From IMG/VR virus record IMGVR_UViG_3300034682_000252, positions 1 through 64,000 of that record: a stretch of DNA of 64,000 nucleotides. One strand, given 5' to 3'. The notes under the pieces are model-generated. The model searched no databases. It was not told the DNA's origin and saw only the letters and a list, made by a program, of their open reading frames with translations. Positions 17,871 through 26,167 of the stretch are shown here, in pieces. Positions within the stretch are counted from its first letter, which is position 1. Each line of letters opens with the position of its first letter. The stretch comes from a virus. The position numbers were made by a program, and so were the translations under genes.

Positions 17871-18337
17871 GCCGCCCCCTCTACTGCTGGACCTTCATCA
17901 CCCTCGCAGTTGGGGCAGCCATAGGCGCCCAGGGAAGCGGGGAACTCGCAGCCACAGCCGCACTGATATTGCGCCGGGGCTTCGTCCACCAGCTCGCGCA
18001 GGTTGCCCACCACAGAGCAGATCAAGCGGTCCTTGGCCTGCTGGTGGTCGGGGAGCTCGGCAAACGGCACCATGCACGGGTGCTCTTTCAGTTCGGCGTC
18101 CTTCACCGGGCCATAGATCCAGCCCTCGGCCTGTTTGTGGGCCATCCACGCTTCATGGGAGGCTTGAGGGCCTGCCGATGGGTTGCCCAGGTGCAGGCGT
18201 ACCCCGGCGATCATGGATGCGCGTTGCCAGTCGGGGGCGAGCTCCCAATCAACCTGTGAGTGGTCGCCGCAGGCCTCGCAATAGGCCTTGTTGGTCTGGT
18301 GGCAAACACGGGCCACCGCTTCTATCGAAAATTTCAC
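17867..18337 (-). CDS. RyR-domain protein with C-terminal zinc cluster
   Basis: 156 residues from a GTG at 18337, chosen because of the GGAGG site seven bases upstream; an in-frame ATG at 18385 is possible. Residues 1-95 match the phage-borne RyR domain pattern (ARVCHQTNKAYCEACGDHS, then SHEAWMAHKQAEGWIYG...FAELPDHQQAKDRL). The C-terminal QYQCGCGCEFP...YGCPNCEG has four to five Cys that could bind zinc. In ryanodine receptors the domain is a modulatory module; in phages its role is unknown. It lies between the membrane peptide and the holin. Confidence 0.7.
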   Translation of the reverse strand: MKFSIEAVARVCHQTNKAYCEACGDHSQVDWELAPDWQRASMIAGVRLHLGNPSAGPQASHEAWMAHKQAEGWIYGPVKDAELKEHPCMVPFAELPDHQQAKDRLICSVVGNLRELVDEAPAQYQCGCGCEFPASLGAYGCPNCEGDEGPAVEGAA

Positions 18338-18389
18338 GTCACATCCTCCAGGTGGGCGACCGGAGGCGAGGAAGGGGAGAGCCAAGGGG

Positions 18390-18791
18390 TTAGCCGGCCA
18401 GGCCGAGCAGACCGCCCAGGAATTTCAGGATGACCACCGGATCGAGCGGCATCACCGGCACCTCCTCGGGCTTGAGGCGCAGCGTCAGCACCAGCACATC
18501 ACGGACCACCAGCCCGTAGAGCACAGACAGCGCCAGGACGTACATCACCGCCGAGCGGCCATAGGCCACGAACCGGCTACCGCTGGCCATGCTGAACGCG
18601 GTGGTCATGGCCTGGATGATCTGGGGCTCTTGCTCCACCTTCTTCATCATCACGGCCCATTGCGCCCGTTCGGCGTCCGAAGTGAACAGCCGATCACCGG
18701 CACTCCCCAGGGCGTCAATAACACCACCTGCAGCGACGGCCGCAGCCTCACCGGTGGCCTTGCCCAGCCCCAACATTGACAGCAAACCCAT
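18390..18791 (-). CDS. Holin (GTA-type 3TM family)
   Basis: 133 residues. N-terminal amphipathic region MGLLSMLGLGKATGE, a linker with SDAERAQWAVMMKKVEQEPQ, then two hydrophobic segments (around residues 72-105, ending LVVRDVLVLTL) and a third near the C-terminus (VVILKFLGGLLGL). This is the arrangement of 3TM holins of phages and gene transfer agents. It would perforate the inner membrane at lysis. The endolysin is not in this window. Confidence 0.75.
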   Translation of the reverse strand: MGLLSMLGLGKATGEAAAVAAGGVIDALGSAGDRLFTSDAERAQWAVMMKKVEQEPQIIQAMTTAFSMASGSRFVAYGRSAVMYVLALSVLYGLVVRDVLVLTLRLKPEEVPVMPLDPVVILKFLGGLLGLAG

Positions 18792-18800
18792 ATAAACCTC

Positions 18801-19085
18801 CTACGTGATTTGAAATGCCCCGTTGCCGGTGACAATCACCGACCCGCAGGACACGTTATCCCCCACCACGCACACCGGAGCGCCGTTGATGGTGAAATTC
18901 TTGGAACCAATCCCGACCCCGGTGTGAGGCGGGTTATCGGGCTTGACGTGGAACGCCCAGAGCATTCCGTCACAGTGAACGGGCGTCCCGTTGACCGTAA
19001 ACAGCGGCTGGCCTTCCACAGCGGGCCGGGGCGGGTAACCGTCATGCCCGGAGCACAGGGACCCCTCGATTGCGACCTCTGCCAT
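18801..19085 (-). CDS. PAAR-type tail spike tip protein
   Basis: 94 residues, normal for PAAR proteins. Glycine and proline-rich loops contain GTPVHCDGMLWAFH, HTGVGIGSKNFTINGAPVCVVGDNVSCGSVIVTGN. Two Cys and one His are placed to hold a metal at the tip. It is directly downstream of the spike gene, overlapping by one base. The protein sharpens the membrane-piercing spike. Confidence 0.85.
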   Translation of the reverse strand: MAEVAIEGSLCSGHDGYPPRPAVEGQPLFTVNGTPVHCDGMLWAFHVKPDNPPHTGVGIGSKNFTINGAPVCVVGDNVSCGSVIVTGNGAFQIT

Positions 19086-19786
19086 CAGCCCAGACTCCAG
19101 GAGGCGCTGGACCCCTTGAAGGAGTAGCTACCGCCCGCCTCGAACGACACGCTCCCGCCCGCCTTGACGGAGTAATCCCCATCCGTCTCGAGAGTGGCAT
19201 TGCCCTTGATGGTCACCTTGAGCGCCCCGCCCACCTCCTGGGTGGTGTCGCCGGCGCTGGATTGGAATATGCCCTTCTCGCCATGGATCACGATCTCGCC
19301 GGCGCTGGTCAGCTCGACCGCCGAGCCGGTGGCCTTGTGGGTGAACCGCAAGGCGCCCTCTTTGGTCAGTTCGGCCAGGATGCCGTACAGGGAGAGGGTG
19401 GCGTTGCCGTGGTAGGTCGCCGCTTCCGGCTTGGGCTGTTTGGCGGTGCGCTTGTGCTTGTGGGCCTGTTTGCCGGCGAAGGCCTCGTGCGGCATGTTCA
19501 GCACCCCATCAGGGGCGTACAGGCAGCCGCCCGTGATGATGGGGCAACGGGTATCGCCGTGATCGAACTCGACCCAGACCAGATCCCCCACCGCGCAGGG
19601 GATGGCGCCGCCCATATTGGCCCGGGTGCCCAGTGGGAGGCGCGGCTCAGCCCAAGGCAGTTCCTCGTTTCTCATGCCATCCCAGAGCCCCAGGACGCGG
19701 ATTTGCACCTTGTAGTGCCCCTGGGGGTGGTTGACGTTGGTCACTATCGCCCGGTGGGAGCCCAGGAGCTTTCTCGGTTCACTCAT
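19085..19786 (-). CDS. Baseplate spike protein (gpV/T4 gp5 C-terminal type)
   Basis: 233 residues. Residues 10-90 form an OB-fold-like domain (HYKVQIRVLGLWDG, GDLVWVEFDHGDTRCPIITGG). Residues 130-233 show the repeated strand pattern of a triple beta-helix (GSAVELTSAGEIVIHGEKGIFQ, DGDYSVKAGGSVSFEAGGS). Its start overlaps the hub gene stop by 4 bases, and a PAAR gene follows. It pierces the outer membrane. Confidence 0.85.
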   Translation of the reverse strand: MSEPRKLLGSHRAIVTNVNHPQGHYKVQIRVLGLWDGMRNEELPWAEPRLPLGTRANMGGAIPCAVGDLVWVEFDHGDTRCPIITGGCLYAPDGVLNMPHEAFAGKQAHKHKRTAKQPKPEAATYHGNATLSLYGILAELTKEGALRFTHKATGSAVELTSAGEIVIHGEKGIFQSSAGDTTQEVGGALKVTIKGNATLETDGDYSVKAGGSVSFEAGGSYSFKGSSASWSLG

Positions 19787-20778
19787 ATCTGGCTCGCCCC
19801 CGTGGTCAGCTTGCAGCGGTATTCGTTGTTCTCGTCGATGTGGCTCACGGTCATGATCACCTGCTTGGCCGGCAGTGACTCATCGAGCACGTAGCCGCGG
19901 TTGATGCGGTGAAGGCGGATCCCGACCGTCATCCCGGCCATGTAGGTGCCATTGCCTGGCATGTCACACACCAGCGCCGGCACGGTATTGGCCCCCATGC
20001 CATCGAGCTCGTCCAGGGTGGCCCCTGGCACGAAACGACGGGGCGCCTCGGGGTTAACCTGACTGACCATCAGGCCGGCCACGGTGTCCCACGACATGTA
20101 ATTGCGCTGCACCTCGCGCTCCGCATTGGGCGCCTCGTACAGGGGCTTGTAGCCCAGGATCGGGTGGGCGGTTCGTTGTGCCTGGTACTCCAGGACGGGG
20201 TATCCGTCCTTCTGGCCACCCAGCATGTTGCGGGGGATGCAGTAGACCGTCCCCCTCGCCACCCAGATCGCCGCGCCAAGGTCACGTTCCATCTTTTTCA
20301 GGACGCTCCCCGGGGTGGCGCTGGCCGTGATGTGGTGCGTCACCTTGCGGGTGGTGAAGGTGGTTTGAATTTTGTAGCCCGGGAACAGGTCGGCCAGCAT
20401 GTCCGCCACCCTCACCCCGATGAAGAAACGGGGCTTGGGGGCGGGCTGCTTGAGGGCGAAGATCCCCGCCTCCAGAGCCTCCACGCGCAGGCGCCGGCCA
20501 TCCGGCTTGATGGACACCACAATGAAGGTGGATTTGAAGTAGGCGCGGCCGCGGCCGTTCACGTCCCCCATGGCCAACTCCAGGGTGGCGCCACTCACTA
20601 GCCTCATGCCGTCCCGCAGGGTGCTATCCAGATCGTTGAGTGTGAGGATCAACTGAGGGCCATCCAGGTTGGTATCCTCGATGTAGACGCCGCGAACCAG
20701 GTTGAAGATCGGCGCCTCTTGGCCGTTTATCTTGAGCTCCTGGAAAAACCGATGTTGGGGCTTCTGACCAGCCATCAC
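19783..20778 (-). CDS. Baseplate hub protein (P2 gpD/T4 gp27-like)
   Basis: 331 residues. Early segment FKSTFIVVSIKPDGRRLRVEALE, then GVRVADMLADLFPGYKIQTTFTTRKV (the hub domain pattern of gpD), and a helix-strand section with SHIDENNEYRCKLTTG at the C-terminus. The hub trimer joins spike to tube. It is placed just upstream of the spike, as in P2-like and T6SS clusters. Confidence 0.75.
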   Translation of the reverse strand: MMAGQKPQHRFFQELKINGQEAPIFNLVRGVYIEDTNLDGPQLILTLNDLDSTLRDGMRLVSGATLELAMGDVNGRGRAYFKSTFIVVSIKPDGRRLRVEALEAGIFALKQPAPKPRFFIGVRVADMLADLFPGYKIQTTFTTRKVTHHITASATPGSVLKKMERDLGAAIWVARGTVYCIPRNMLGGQKDGYPVLEYQAQRTAHPILGYKPLYEAPNAEREVQRNYMSWDTVAGLMVSQVNPEAPRRFVPGATLDELDGMGANTVPALVCDMPGNGTYMAGMTVGIRLHRINRGYVLDESLPAKQVIMTVSHIDENNEYRCKLTTGASQI

Positions 20779-21539
20779 ACACCCCCGAACAGAGCCACCG
20801 GCTCCAGCAGGGTGTAATTGACGACTTGCTCCCCGATACCTTGGGCCTCGAAGGCTTCCGCGATCACCTCAATGGTGCATGACAGGGCCATTAGGCGGTC
20901 TGTCTCCACCCCGGGGCTCACGTCCTCCCACATCAGGACGCTGGTCAGCACGTCGGCGCCGGCCGGGATCGGGGTGTTGAAGAGGTGGATCTGATAGCCA
21001 AACTTGCGGGCATGGTGGCGGAAGTATGCCCCCAGCAGGGATGAGAGCAGATCCAGCGACTCCAGATCCCACGCCAGGATTGCCACCCGGTAACTCATGG
21101 CCAGGTGATGCTGGTGGATGGTGGCCGCCGAGCCATCGCTGAACCCCAGTTCGTTCCAGTTCCGCACCGGGGCGGCTCGATCCCCCTCATAGACGGAGTG
21201 CCCCAGGTCGCGCTGGAACATCATGATCGGCAGGGCCTGCTTGTTGATGGCCTTCCCCAGCTTGGTTTCTTCCAGCCGGCCACGACCAGCGGCCCGTAAG
21301 GCCTTCATGAAGGCTCTGGGGTCGCTGTATGGTGACTTGATGATCTGCTCGGCTGGTGGACGTGCCAGGAAGGCCCTCACGTCGTTATAGGCGGGGCCAG
21401 GGCGGGATACGGTCACCCCGCGCAGGGCAGCCACCAGCATATTGCCAAAGCCGCGATCCACCCCATCCAGGGTGCTAACCTCGCGCTCCTCGAGCGGGGT
21501 CTTAATTACCTCGCTCCAGGACAGGATAGGGGCGCTCAT
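20775..21539 (-). CDS. Baseplate-associated structural protein
   Basis: 254 residues from ATG 21539 (MSAPILSWSEVIKTP). It overlaps the hub gene by 4 bases and the preceding gene by 4 bases. The middle contains RVAILAWDLESLDLLSSLLGAYFRHH, a helical stretch, followed by EVIAEAFEAQGIGEQVVNYTLLEP. No family recognised. Its place between hub and a DUF4406 protein suggests a baseplate component. Confidence 0.5.
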   Translation of the reverse strand: MSAPILSWSEVIKTPLEEREVSTLDGVDRGFGNMLVAALRGVTVSRPGPAYNDVRAFLARPPAEQIIKSPYSDPRAFMKALRAAGRGRLEETKLGKAINKQALPIMMFQRDLGHSVYEGDRAAPVRNWNELGFSDGSAATIHQHHLAMSYRVAILAWDLESLDLLSSLLGAYFRHHARKFGYQIHLFNTPIPAGADVLTSVLMWEDVSPGVETDRLMALSCTIEVIAEAFEAQGIGEQVVNYTLLEPVALFGGV

Positions 21540-21844
21540 ACCGGCACCCCCACATAATGGATGCGCTTGCCGCTGCAGGTGGCCCACTGGTGTTCCATCA
21601 GGGCACCCTTGCTGTTCACCCAGCCCGGGAGAAAGTGCAGCTCGTCGGCAATCGCCACCATGGGGCGGCACAGCTCCATGTACTGGGCATGGGTCAGCCC
21701 CAGGGGGAAGATGGCCGGGTTCAAGGCAATGTGCCCGGAGGCCTCTATTTTGGCGGCGTAGGCGTGAAACGCCGGGCGGTTGAAATTAGGGAGCCCTGTC
21801 ATTGGGCCCGCCACGTAGATCTTTCGCTGGGTCTGCTCAATCAC
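21536..21844 (-). CDS. DUF4406 (nucleoside 2-deoxyribosyltransferase-like)
   Basis: 102 residues. IYVAGPMTGLPNFNRPAFHAYAAKI is the typical start of DUF4406, a family with the deoxyribosyltransferase fold (binding loop GPMTG), and HIALNPAIFPLGLTHAQYM with LPGWVNSKGALMEHQWA completes it. Reaction is unknown; nucleotide-related function is inferred from the fold. Its presence inside a baseplate operon is unusual. Confidence 0.8.
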   Translation of the reverse strand: MIEQTQRKIYVAGPMTGLPNFNRPAFHAYAAKIEASGHIALNPAIFPLGLTHAQYMELCRPMVAIADELHFLPGWVNSKGALMEHQWATCSGKRIHYVGVPV

Positions 21845-22377
21845 TCCTCACCTCCTGTCAGCACTTCAATGGCAGCCTCTTGGGCCTTCTCCAGGTCACC
21901 GCACGGGATGCAGGTATGCAGCGCTCCCACGGCAGCGGTACCCACGGCCTCTACGTGGTGGATGTACCACCAGACGCGCCGGTTCTGGCCGTCGGCTATC
22001 TCCTCCTCGAACTCCACGATGGAGCCCAGCGGGGCGACGCCGGCAGAGAGCAGCAGGATCAGGGTGTCCCCTGCCCCGGCCCCCATACCGTCCTCCTCGT
22101 CCCACATGGCGGAGAACATCGGATCATCCTGGGCGGCCACCAGGGCGGAGATCAGCGCCGGCTCCTGGTAGGTCACCGCCTGCTGGTGGCGGTCCAGCGA
22201 ACCGAATAGGGCCTCCTCGTCTCCCTCCTGGGGAACCGTGGCGACCCCGGGCATGTAGATCAGCACGTCGAAGGCGTCGGGGTGTCCCTCCACCAGCCGG
22301 CGCCAGTCCTCGCGCACCAGGTCATTGAATGGGGAGTGCCCACTATTGCGGGCACGGGTCAAAACGGGGGTGGTCAC
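21841..22377 (-). CDS. Unknown acidic protein
   Basis: 178 residues, very acidic, with a central EEDGMGAGAGDTLILLLSAGV and a C-terminal EAVGTAAVGALHTCIPCGDLEKAQ. Overlaps the neighbours by 4 bases each. Not recognised; possibly head-tail connector or tail completion from location. Confidence 0.5.
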   Translation of the reverse strand: MTTPVLTRARNSGHSPFNDLVREDWRRLVEGHPDAFDVLIYMPGVATVPQEGDEEALFGSLDRHQQAVTYQEPALISALVAAQDDPMFSAMWDEEDGMGAGAGDTLILLLSAGVAPLGSIVEFEEEIADGQNRRVWWYIHHVEAVGTAAVGALHTCIPCGDLEKAQEAAIEVLTGGEE

Positions 22378-23591
22378 TTGACGATCTCCTTGAGCTTGGC
22401 GATGGGCATTTTCTGCTGCTTGGCGAAGGCCTCGAGCGCCTGCTCCCGGGGCAGCCCTGCCACCTTGAAGGCGTCGGAAAAGGCCTGGAATTGGTACTTG
22501 AGCCGGTCGCGCAGCAGCTCGGCCGCCTGCTTGCGCAGTGCCTCGTTTTCCTCGGCCAGCTTGCGGGCCTTCTCCTTGGATTTGGTGGCCTGCTTGCGGG
22601 CCTTGGTGGCCTTCTCACGCAGCGTCTCCACCAGCTTCTTGCTGGCCTTGATGCGGTCCTTGGCACCCTGCTGGCGAGCCTGGTACTTCTCCCAGGCGGC
22701 CTTGACCTTCTCGGCGTTGACGCTGGTGGTCTTGTTGCGGGCGAGCTCCTTCTCGTCCTCGTCCTCGAACACCTTTTCTGTTCGGCTATCGTCGCCATAG
22801 CCGGCGCGGCGAGCCTGGTCCGCCATCTGGCGCCCCAGCACCTTCTGCCAGACCGGCGACTGCATCATGGTCATGGCCTTGATGACGTGCTTACAGGCCA
22901 GGCCGGCTAGTTCGGGGTTGGTTATCTTGGGGAAGGCGAACTCTTTGGGCGGCGCAATGGCGTAGTTGCCCAGGGTGGCCATGTAGCGGTACCGGTACTG
23001 GTGATCGCCGCAGTCACAGGCAATCGAGATCCGGCCGGCGCAGGCCTTCTTGGTGGCGAGCTCGTAACTCCTGACCGTGCCGGAGGCGTCGGCCATGTAA
23101 CTCTCCCACTCCTCCAGGCGCAGCATGACGCGGTGCTCCTGGTGGACGGAGATCTCGGAGGCCTTCACCCGGATGGTGGCGACGTTGGCCCGGATGGCCA
23201 GCAGTGCGGCCTTGCTGATCCCGCGGCGGTCATTGGAGCGGTTGCTCGCCCGGTCGATACGGGTCTTGGCGGAGCGGTGCGCCACCTCCAGGTAAGTGAC
23301 CCCCGGCATTCCGCCCATGCGCTTCTTGAACTTCTTGCGCATCTTGTCAAAGCGGATCAAGTCGTCCTGGGTGAACTCGGTCCCGTCAGCCTTGCGGCCC
23401 AGGCGCACCAGGTCCTGGACCTTGTTGCGGCGCCCCTTGCTGAACAGCGCCGGCGTCAGGGTGCGGCGAGCGCTCCGACGCTTGGAATTGTTCTTGCGCT
23501 GGATCTCCTTGAACACCCGCATAAAGTCGCGATGGTCCAGGCCTTCGGTGAGGTAGCGCTCCTTGGCGTCCTGCTCGAAGATGCGGGGCAT
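22374..23591 (-). CDS. SWIM-like zinc-binding protein with coiled C-terminus
   Basis: 405 residues. The N-terminal 90 residues are very basic (RKNNSKRRSARRTL). Around residues 192-240 there is a pattern CDCGDHQYRYRYMATL...CKHVIKAMTMM, a C-x-C ... C-x-H arrangement typical of SWIM zinc fingers. Residues 290-370 are a long charged coiled coil (KATKARKQATKSKEKARKLAEENEAL). Such proteins usually bind nucleic acid. It sits in the late region next to a baseplate wedge gene, so a virion DNA-binding protein is possible. Confidence 0.55.
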   Translation of the reverse strand: MPRIFEQDAKERYLTEGLDHRDFMRVFKEIQRKNNSKRRSARRTLTPALFSKGRRNKVQDLVRLGRKADGTEFTQDDLIRFDKMRKKFKKRMGGMPGVTYLEVAHRSAKTRIDRASNRSNDRRGISKAALLAIRANVATIRVKASEISVHQEHRVMLRLEEWESYMADASGTVRSYELATKKACAGRISIACDCGDHQYRYRYMATLGNYAIAPPKEFAFPKITNPELAGLACKHVIKAMTMMQSPVWQKVLGRQMADQARRAGYGDDSRTEKVFEDEDEKELARNKTTSVNAEKVKAAWEKYQARQQGAKDRIKASKKLVETLREKATKARKQATKSKEKARKLAEENEALRKQAAELLRDRLKYQFQAFSDAFKVAGLPREQALEAFAKQQKMPIAKLKEIVK

Positions 23592-23593
23592 GG

Positions 23594-23917
23594 CTACAGC
23601 CCCCCGCCATCAGCAAAATGCCGGATGGTTTCCCGCAGCCAGGCGGCGGTAGGCAGGCGCAGCACCACCCCCTCGGGGAGTGGGTCGGCCTCGTCCTCCA
23701 CATCAGCCACAACGGAGAACACCCAGCGGAGATCCGCATTGCCATATACCCGGTATGCGGCCAGGTCGCGGCGATAGACTTCATCCTGGCGGATCTCGTA
23801 CTCCAGGATTTCGGGGCTGGTGACGTCGGCTGAATAGGCGAGCACTTCCGCGAACAGGTACGACCGCAGAATGTCGTCCTCGATGTTGAGGGCGGATAGG
23901 CGGGACAGTTCGGTCAT
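23594..23917 (-). CDS. Baseplate wedge protein, T4 gp53-like
   Basis: 107 residues. YRRDLAAYRVYGNADLRWVFSVVAD is the conserved core of gp53-type wedge proteins (the YGN...W pattern), and PLPEGVVLRLP resembles the following segment. gp53 joins wedges around the hub. It overlaps the preceding gene by 4 bases. Confidence 0.6.
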   Translation of the reverse strand: MTELSRLSALNIEDDILRSYLFAEVLAYSADVTSPEILEYEIRQDEVYRRDLAAYRVYGNADLRWVFSVVADVEDEADPLPEGVVLRLPTAAWLRETIRHFADGGGL

Positions 23918-24573
23918 GACGGCAGCTCCCAGGATCCTGGTGTCGTGGGCAGTGAGCTCACCCGGGGATCGTCATAGCCCCTGGTGATGGCATGGAAGGA
24001 GGTGATCAGAGCGGTGTCGTCTCTATGCCCCCCAATCTGGCCATAGAGCCGTTCAAGGTAGGTCGAGTGCATCGGCCCCTGGCACATGGCCCCGTAGATG
24101 AGCAGCAGCAGGACGCGGGAAGCGTCTTTGAGTTGGGGCCAGTCGATTTCATAGGCCGCCTTGCCGTTATCGCCCATCTTGATGTTCATGATGGATTCGG
24201 GGATCTGGTACTGGGCGCCACCCTCGCCCGGGTAGACCAGGGCCCCCATGGCGGACAGGGAGCGGTAACGTTCCATCGCCAGGGCCAGCACAGGACGACC
24301 GTCGGCGGTCTTGTCATCGAGACGGATGCGGTAGCCCAGGCCCGCCAGCAAGCCGGTAGGGTCCTCAATCATCAGGGTGGCATCAAACCCACCAGCGGCA
24401 TTTTTGGCGACCATGGCCTCCACCTGCTTTCGGATCTTGGCGATAGAGCGGGGGAGCGTGGTCAGAGAGAGAACGTGTAGGGCGTTGGGCGTCAGCGAAC
24501 CGGCCAGCATGATTGGTGCCTGCTTGGCCTGCAGCGAAATCGCCAAAACGTTGATAGGTGCGGGTTGGCTCAA
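23914..24573 (-). CDS. Unknown late protein
   Basis: 219 residues, mixed alpha/beta, with no recognised motif. First gene of the late minus operon that runs down to the 16.9-kb hairpin. A terminator hairpin (24585-24608) lies immediately upstream, so this gene must have a promoter inside the 12-base gap or be reached by readthrough. A structural role is inferred from context. Confidence 0.5.
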   Translation of the reverse strand: MSQPAPINVLAISLQAKQAPIMLAGSLTPNALHVLSLTTLPRSIAKIRKQVEAMVAKNAAGGFDATLMIEDPTGLLAGLGYRIRLDDKTADGRPVLALAMERYRSLSAMGALVYPGEGGAQYQIPESIMNIKMGDNGKAAYEIDWPQLKDASRVLLLLIYGAMCQGPMHSTYLERLYGQIGGHRDDTALITSFHAITRGYDDPRVSSLPTTPGSWELPS

Positions 24574-24584
24574 GGTTCACCCCT

Positions 24585-24608
24585 AAAAAAAGCGCCCGGA
24601 GGCGCTTC
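24585..24608 (-). terminator. Rho-independent terminator after Ref-like gene
   Basis: On the minus strand AAGCGCC-TCCG-GGCGCTT is followed by a run of seven T. Classical stem and T run. It ends the 27.2-24.7 kb transcript. Confidence 0.85.
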
Positions 24609-24664
24609 AAACATGTAAGGAAGCTGTCAGAGTGCGAAGTGGGTCAACACCCGCACCGGCAGTA

Positions 24665-25375
24665 TTACACGATGAGGTTAGGATGTGTGAAATAGCCTAA
24701 ATTGGCCGCCCTCTCGGTCAGGCTGCCCAGCATGTCCGGGATCTTCTCTTCCAGGCCGGCCATGCACCAGGCCTGGATCAGCATTTCGATCTCGCTCCCG
24801 AATCGCCGTTCCCATGCGGCACGACCGCCCAATGAGCCCTTGGCGTGACGCGGGATAAGGTCCGGGTACTTCTGGCGGGCCTCGGCATCGGCGGGGGTGT
24901 CGTGGTGCCAGATACACATGGGCAGGGTTCGATAGTGGGCGCCCGGTTCGGTGCGCCCGGTGACGTGGTGCAAAGAGATAACGGGATTGGTTCGGCCCTC
25001 GCGCAGGCAGCACAGGCAAGGCAGCGCCCCCAGCTTATCCATGACCCGCTGCTCATCGGCCGTCGGGGTGCGCCCCTTCATGCCGCGGCAGCTTTTCTTG
25101 CTGGTGGATGGTGCCGGCGTCGCCCTGGGGGCCTTCTGCTTGGCGGCCTGCTTCTGCTCTCGCTTGAGCTGCTGGGCGGCCTGGTATTTAGGGTCGGCCA
25201 GCTTGGCCTGGCGCCGCTGGATCTGGCGCTCGACCCTGGCGGCCTCCTTCTCGCGCTGGGCGGCCTGATAGGCGGGATCCGCCTGCTTGGCTCGCTGCCT
25301 GGCAAAAGCCCGGGCTTGTGCGTCCCGGGCCTTCTGTCTGGCCTTCTCAAAATCCACTGATTTGGACAGTGCCAT
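24665..25375 (-). CDS. ref: Ref-like RecA-dependent nuclease
   Basis: 236 residues from ATG 25375 (AAGGGGC upstream). Residues 1-100 are a basic helical region with Lys/Ala/Gln repeats. Residues 112-236 match P1 Ref: GRTPTADEQRVMDKLGALPC, CLREGRTNPVISLHHVTGR, HYRTLPMCIWHHD. The two His pairs and Cys residues form the HNH-type nuclease site with zinc. P1 Ref makes breaks at RecA-formed D-loops and stimulates recombination. Long basic N-terminus differs in length from P1's. Terminator directly after the gene. Confidence 0.82.
   Translation of the reverse strand: MALSKSVDFEKARQKARDAQARAFARQRAKQADPAYQAAQREKEAARVERQIQRRQAKLADPKYQAAQQLKREQKQAAKQKAPRATPAPSTSKKSCRGMKGRTPTADEQRVMDKLGALPCLCCLREGRTNPVISLHHVTGRTEPGAHYRTLPMCIWHHDTPADAEARQKYPDLIPRHAKGSLGGRAAWERRFGSEIEMLIQAWCMAGLEEKIPDMLGSLTERAANLGYFTHPNLIV
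24677..24686 (-). promoter_or_regulatory. Dispersed 10-mer inside 3' end of Ref-like gene
   Basis: GTTAGGATGT on the plus strand overlaps the last codons of the nuclease gene (read as HPNL on the minus strand). About 100 bases upstream of the next gene but before the terminator, so regulatory function here is uncertain. Confidence 0.35.
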
Positions 25376-25385
25376 GTCCAGCCCC

Positions 25386-25988
25386 TTACGCGGCCACACC
25401 CAGATCGCGCAGCAGGGCTTGCACCTGGGCCAGCTTCTGGATCTTGTCGTTTACCTGGTCCGTCTCCAGAGTGATCTGGATGGCGAGCTCGTCCAGCTCG
25501 GTGGATAGGCTGGTGAGCTGGCGCAGTTGCTGGCGAACCCCCTCCACCACTTCAACCACCTCGCCAGCAATGGCGGCTATGCGGTCGGTGGCGGCCTGGA
25601 TGGGGTTAGGCACCTCTTGCGCTGCTGCCGGGGCGGCCTGGACGCTGGTCGGGGCATACACTGGAACGGTGGCGGCCTGGCGAATGGTGATCTCGAGGGA
25701 GGTAGTCATGCTGGCGGTGTCCTTGTCTGATTCTTGGGATGGTTCATAAGGTTGGCTGGCGTCAAAGGCGGCACGGAACCGGCCGCTATTGGTGACCACC
25801 AGCCCGACGCGGACCAAGCTATGGAGGCAGCCCTCTATGATGTTGTGCGCCATGTGGCGGCCCCTGGCCACCAGCACGGCACGGATTTGATGGATGGTCA
25901 GCGATTCATCGACCAGCAGGGCATCAAAAACCTTACGGGCTTGGATAGTCTGCTCGCGCAGCAGGCGGGAAAGGCGGTGAGGGGTCAT
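25386..25988 (-). CDS. Unknown protein with N-terminal winged-helix-like region
   Basis: 200 residues from ATG 25988 (GTGGGG upstream). Residues 10-75 have the spacing of a winged helix (LTIHQIRAVLVARGRHMAHNIIEGCLHSLVRVGLVV). Residues 100-200 are Ala/Val/Glu rich and end in a coiled region (QQLRQLTSLSTELDELAIQITLE). 11 bases from the Ref-like gene start. A transcription factor or DNA-binding accessory protein is possible. Confidence 0.5.
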   Translation of the reverse strand: MTPHRLSRLLREQTIQARKVFDALLVDESLTIHQIRAVLVARGRHMAHNIIEGCLHSLVRVGLVVTNSGRFRAAFDASQPYEPSQESDKDTASMTTSLEITIRQAATVPVYAPTSVQAAPAAAQEVPNPIQAATDRIAAIAGEVVEVVEGVRQQLRQLTSLSTELDELAIQITLETDQVNDKIQKLAQVQALLRDLGVAA

Positions 25989-26105
25989 TATTTCGCACCC
26001 CACAGCAGGACATGAACAAAAACGATTGAGTTAGATTGGCGCATACACTACGATCTCTCTGCTTCTTGAGACGGGAACCCCTTGGGGGCTACCTGAACAA
26101 TTACG

Positions 26106-26164
26106 AACCCCCTGGCCTCGGCTGGGGGTTTTCGTTTCTAAAGCCCGGCCACCAGCCGGGCTTT
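26106..26164 (-). terminator. Double hairpin terminator region
   Basis: Two GC-rich inverted repeats lie side by side. AACCCCC...GGGGGTT at 26106-26130 is followed on the plus strand by TTCGTTT. AAAGCCCGGC/GCCGGGCTTT at 26140-26164 can end the transcript of the gene ending at 26168 on the minus strand. Confidence 0.65.
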
Positions 26165-26167
26165 GTC

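Noticed and set aside
26028-26110. tRNA-like folding near 26.05 kb
   Set aside because: No T-loop sequence or acceptor pairing was found; the hairpins are terminators. No tRNA was seen anywhere.
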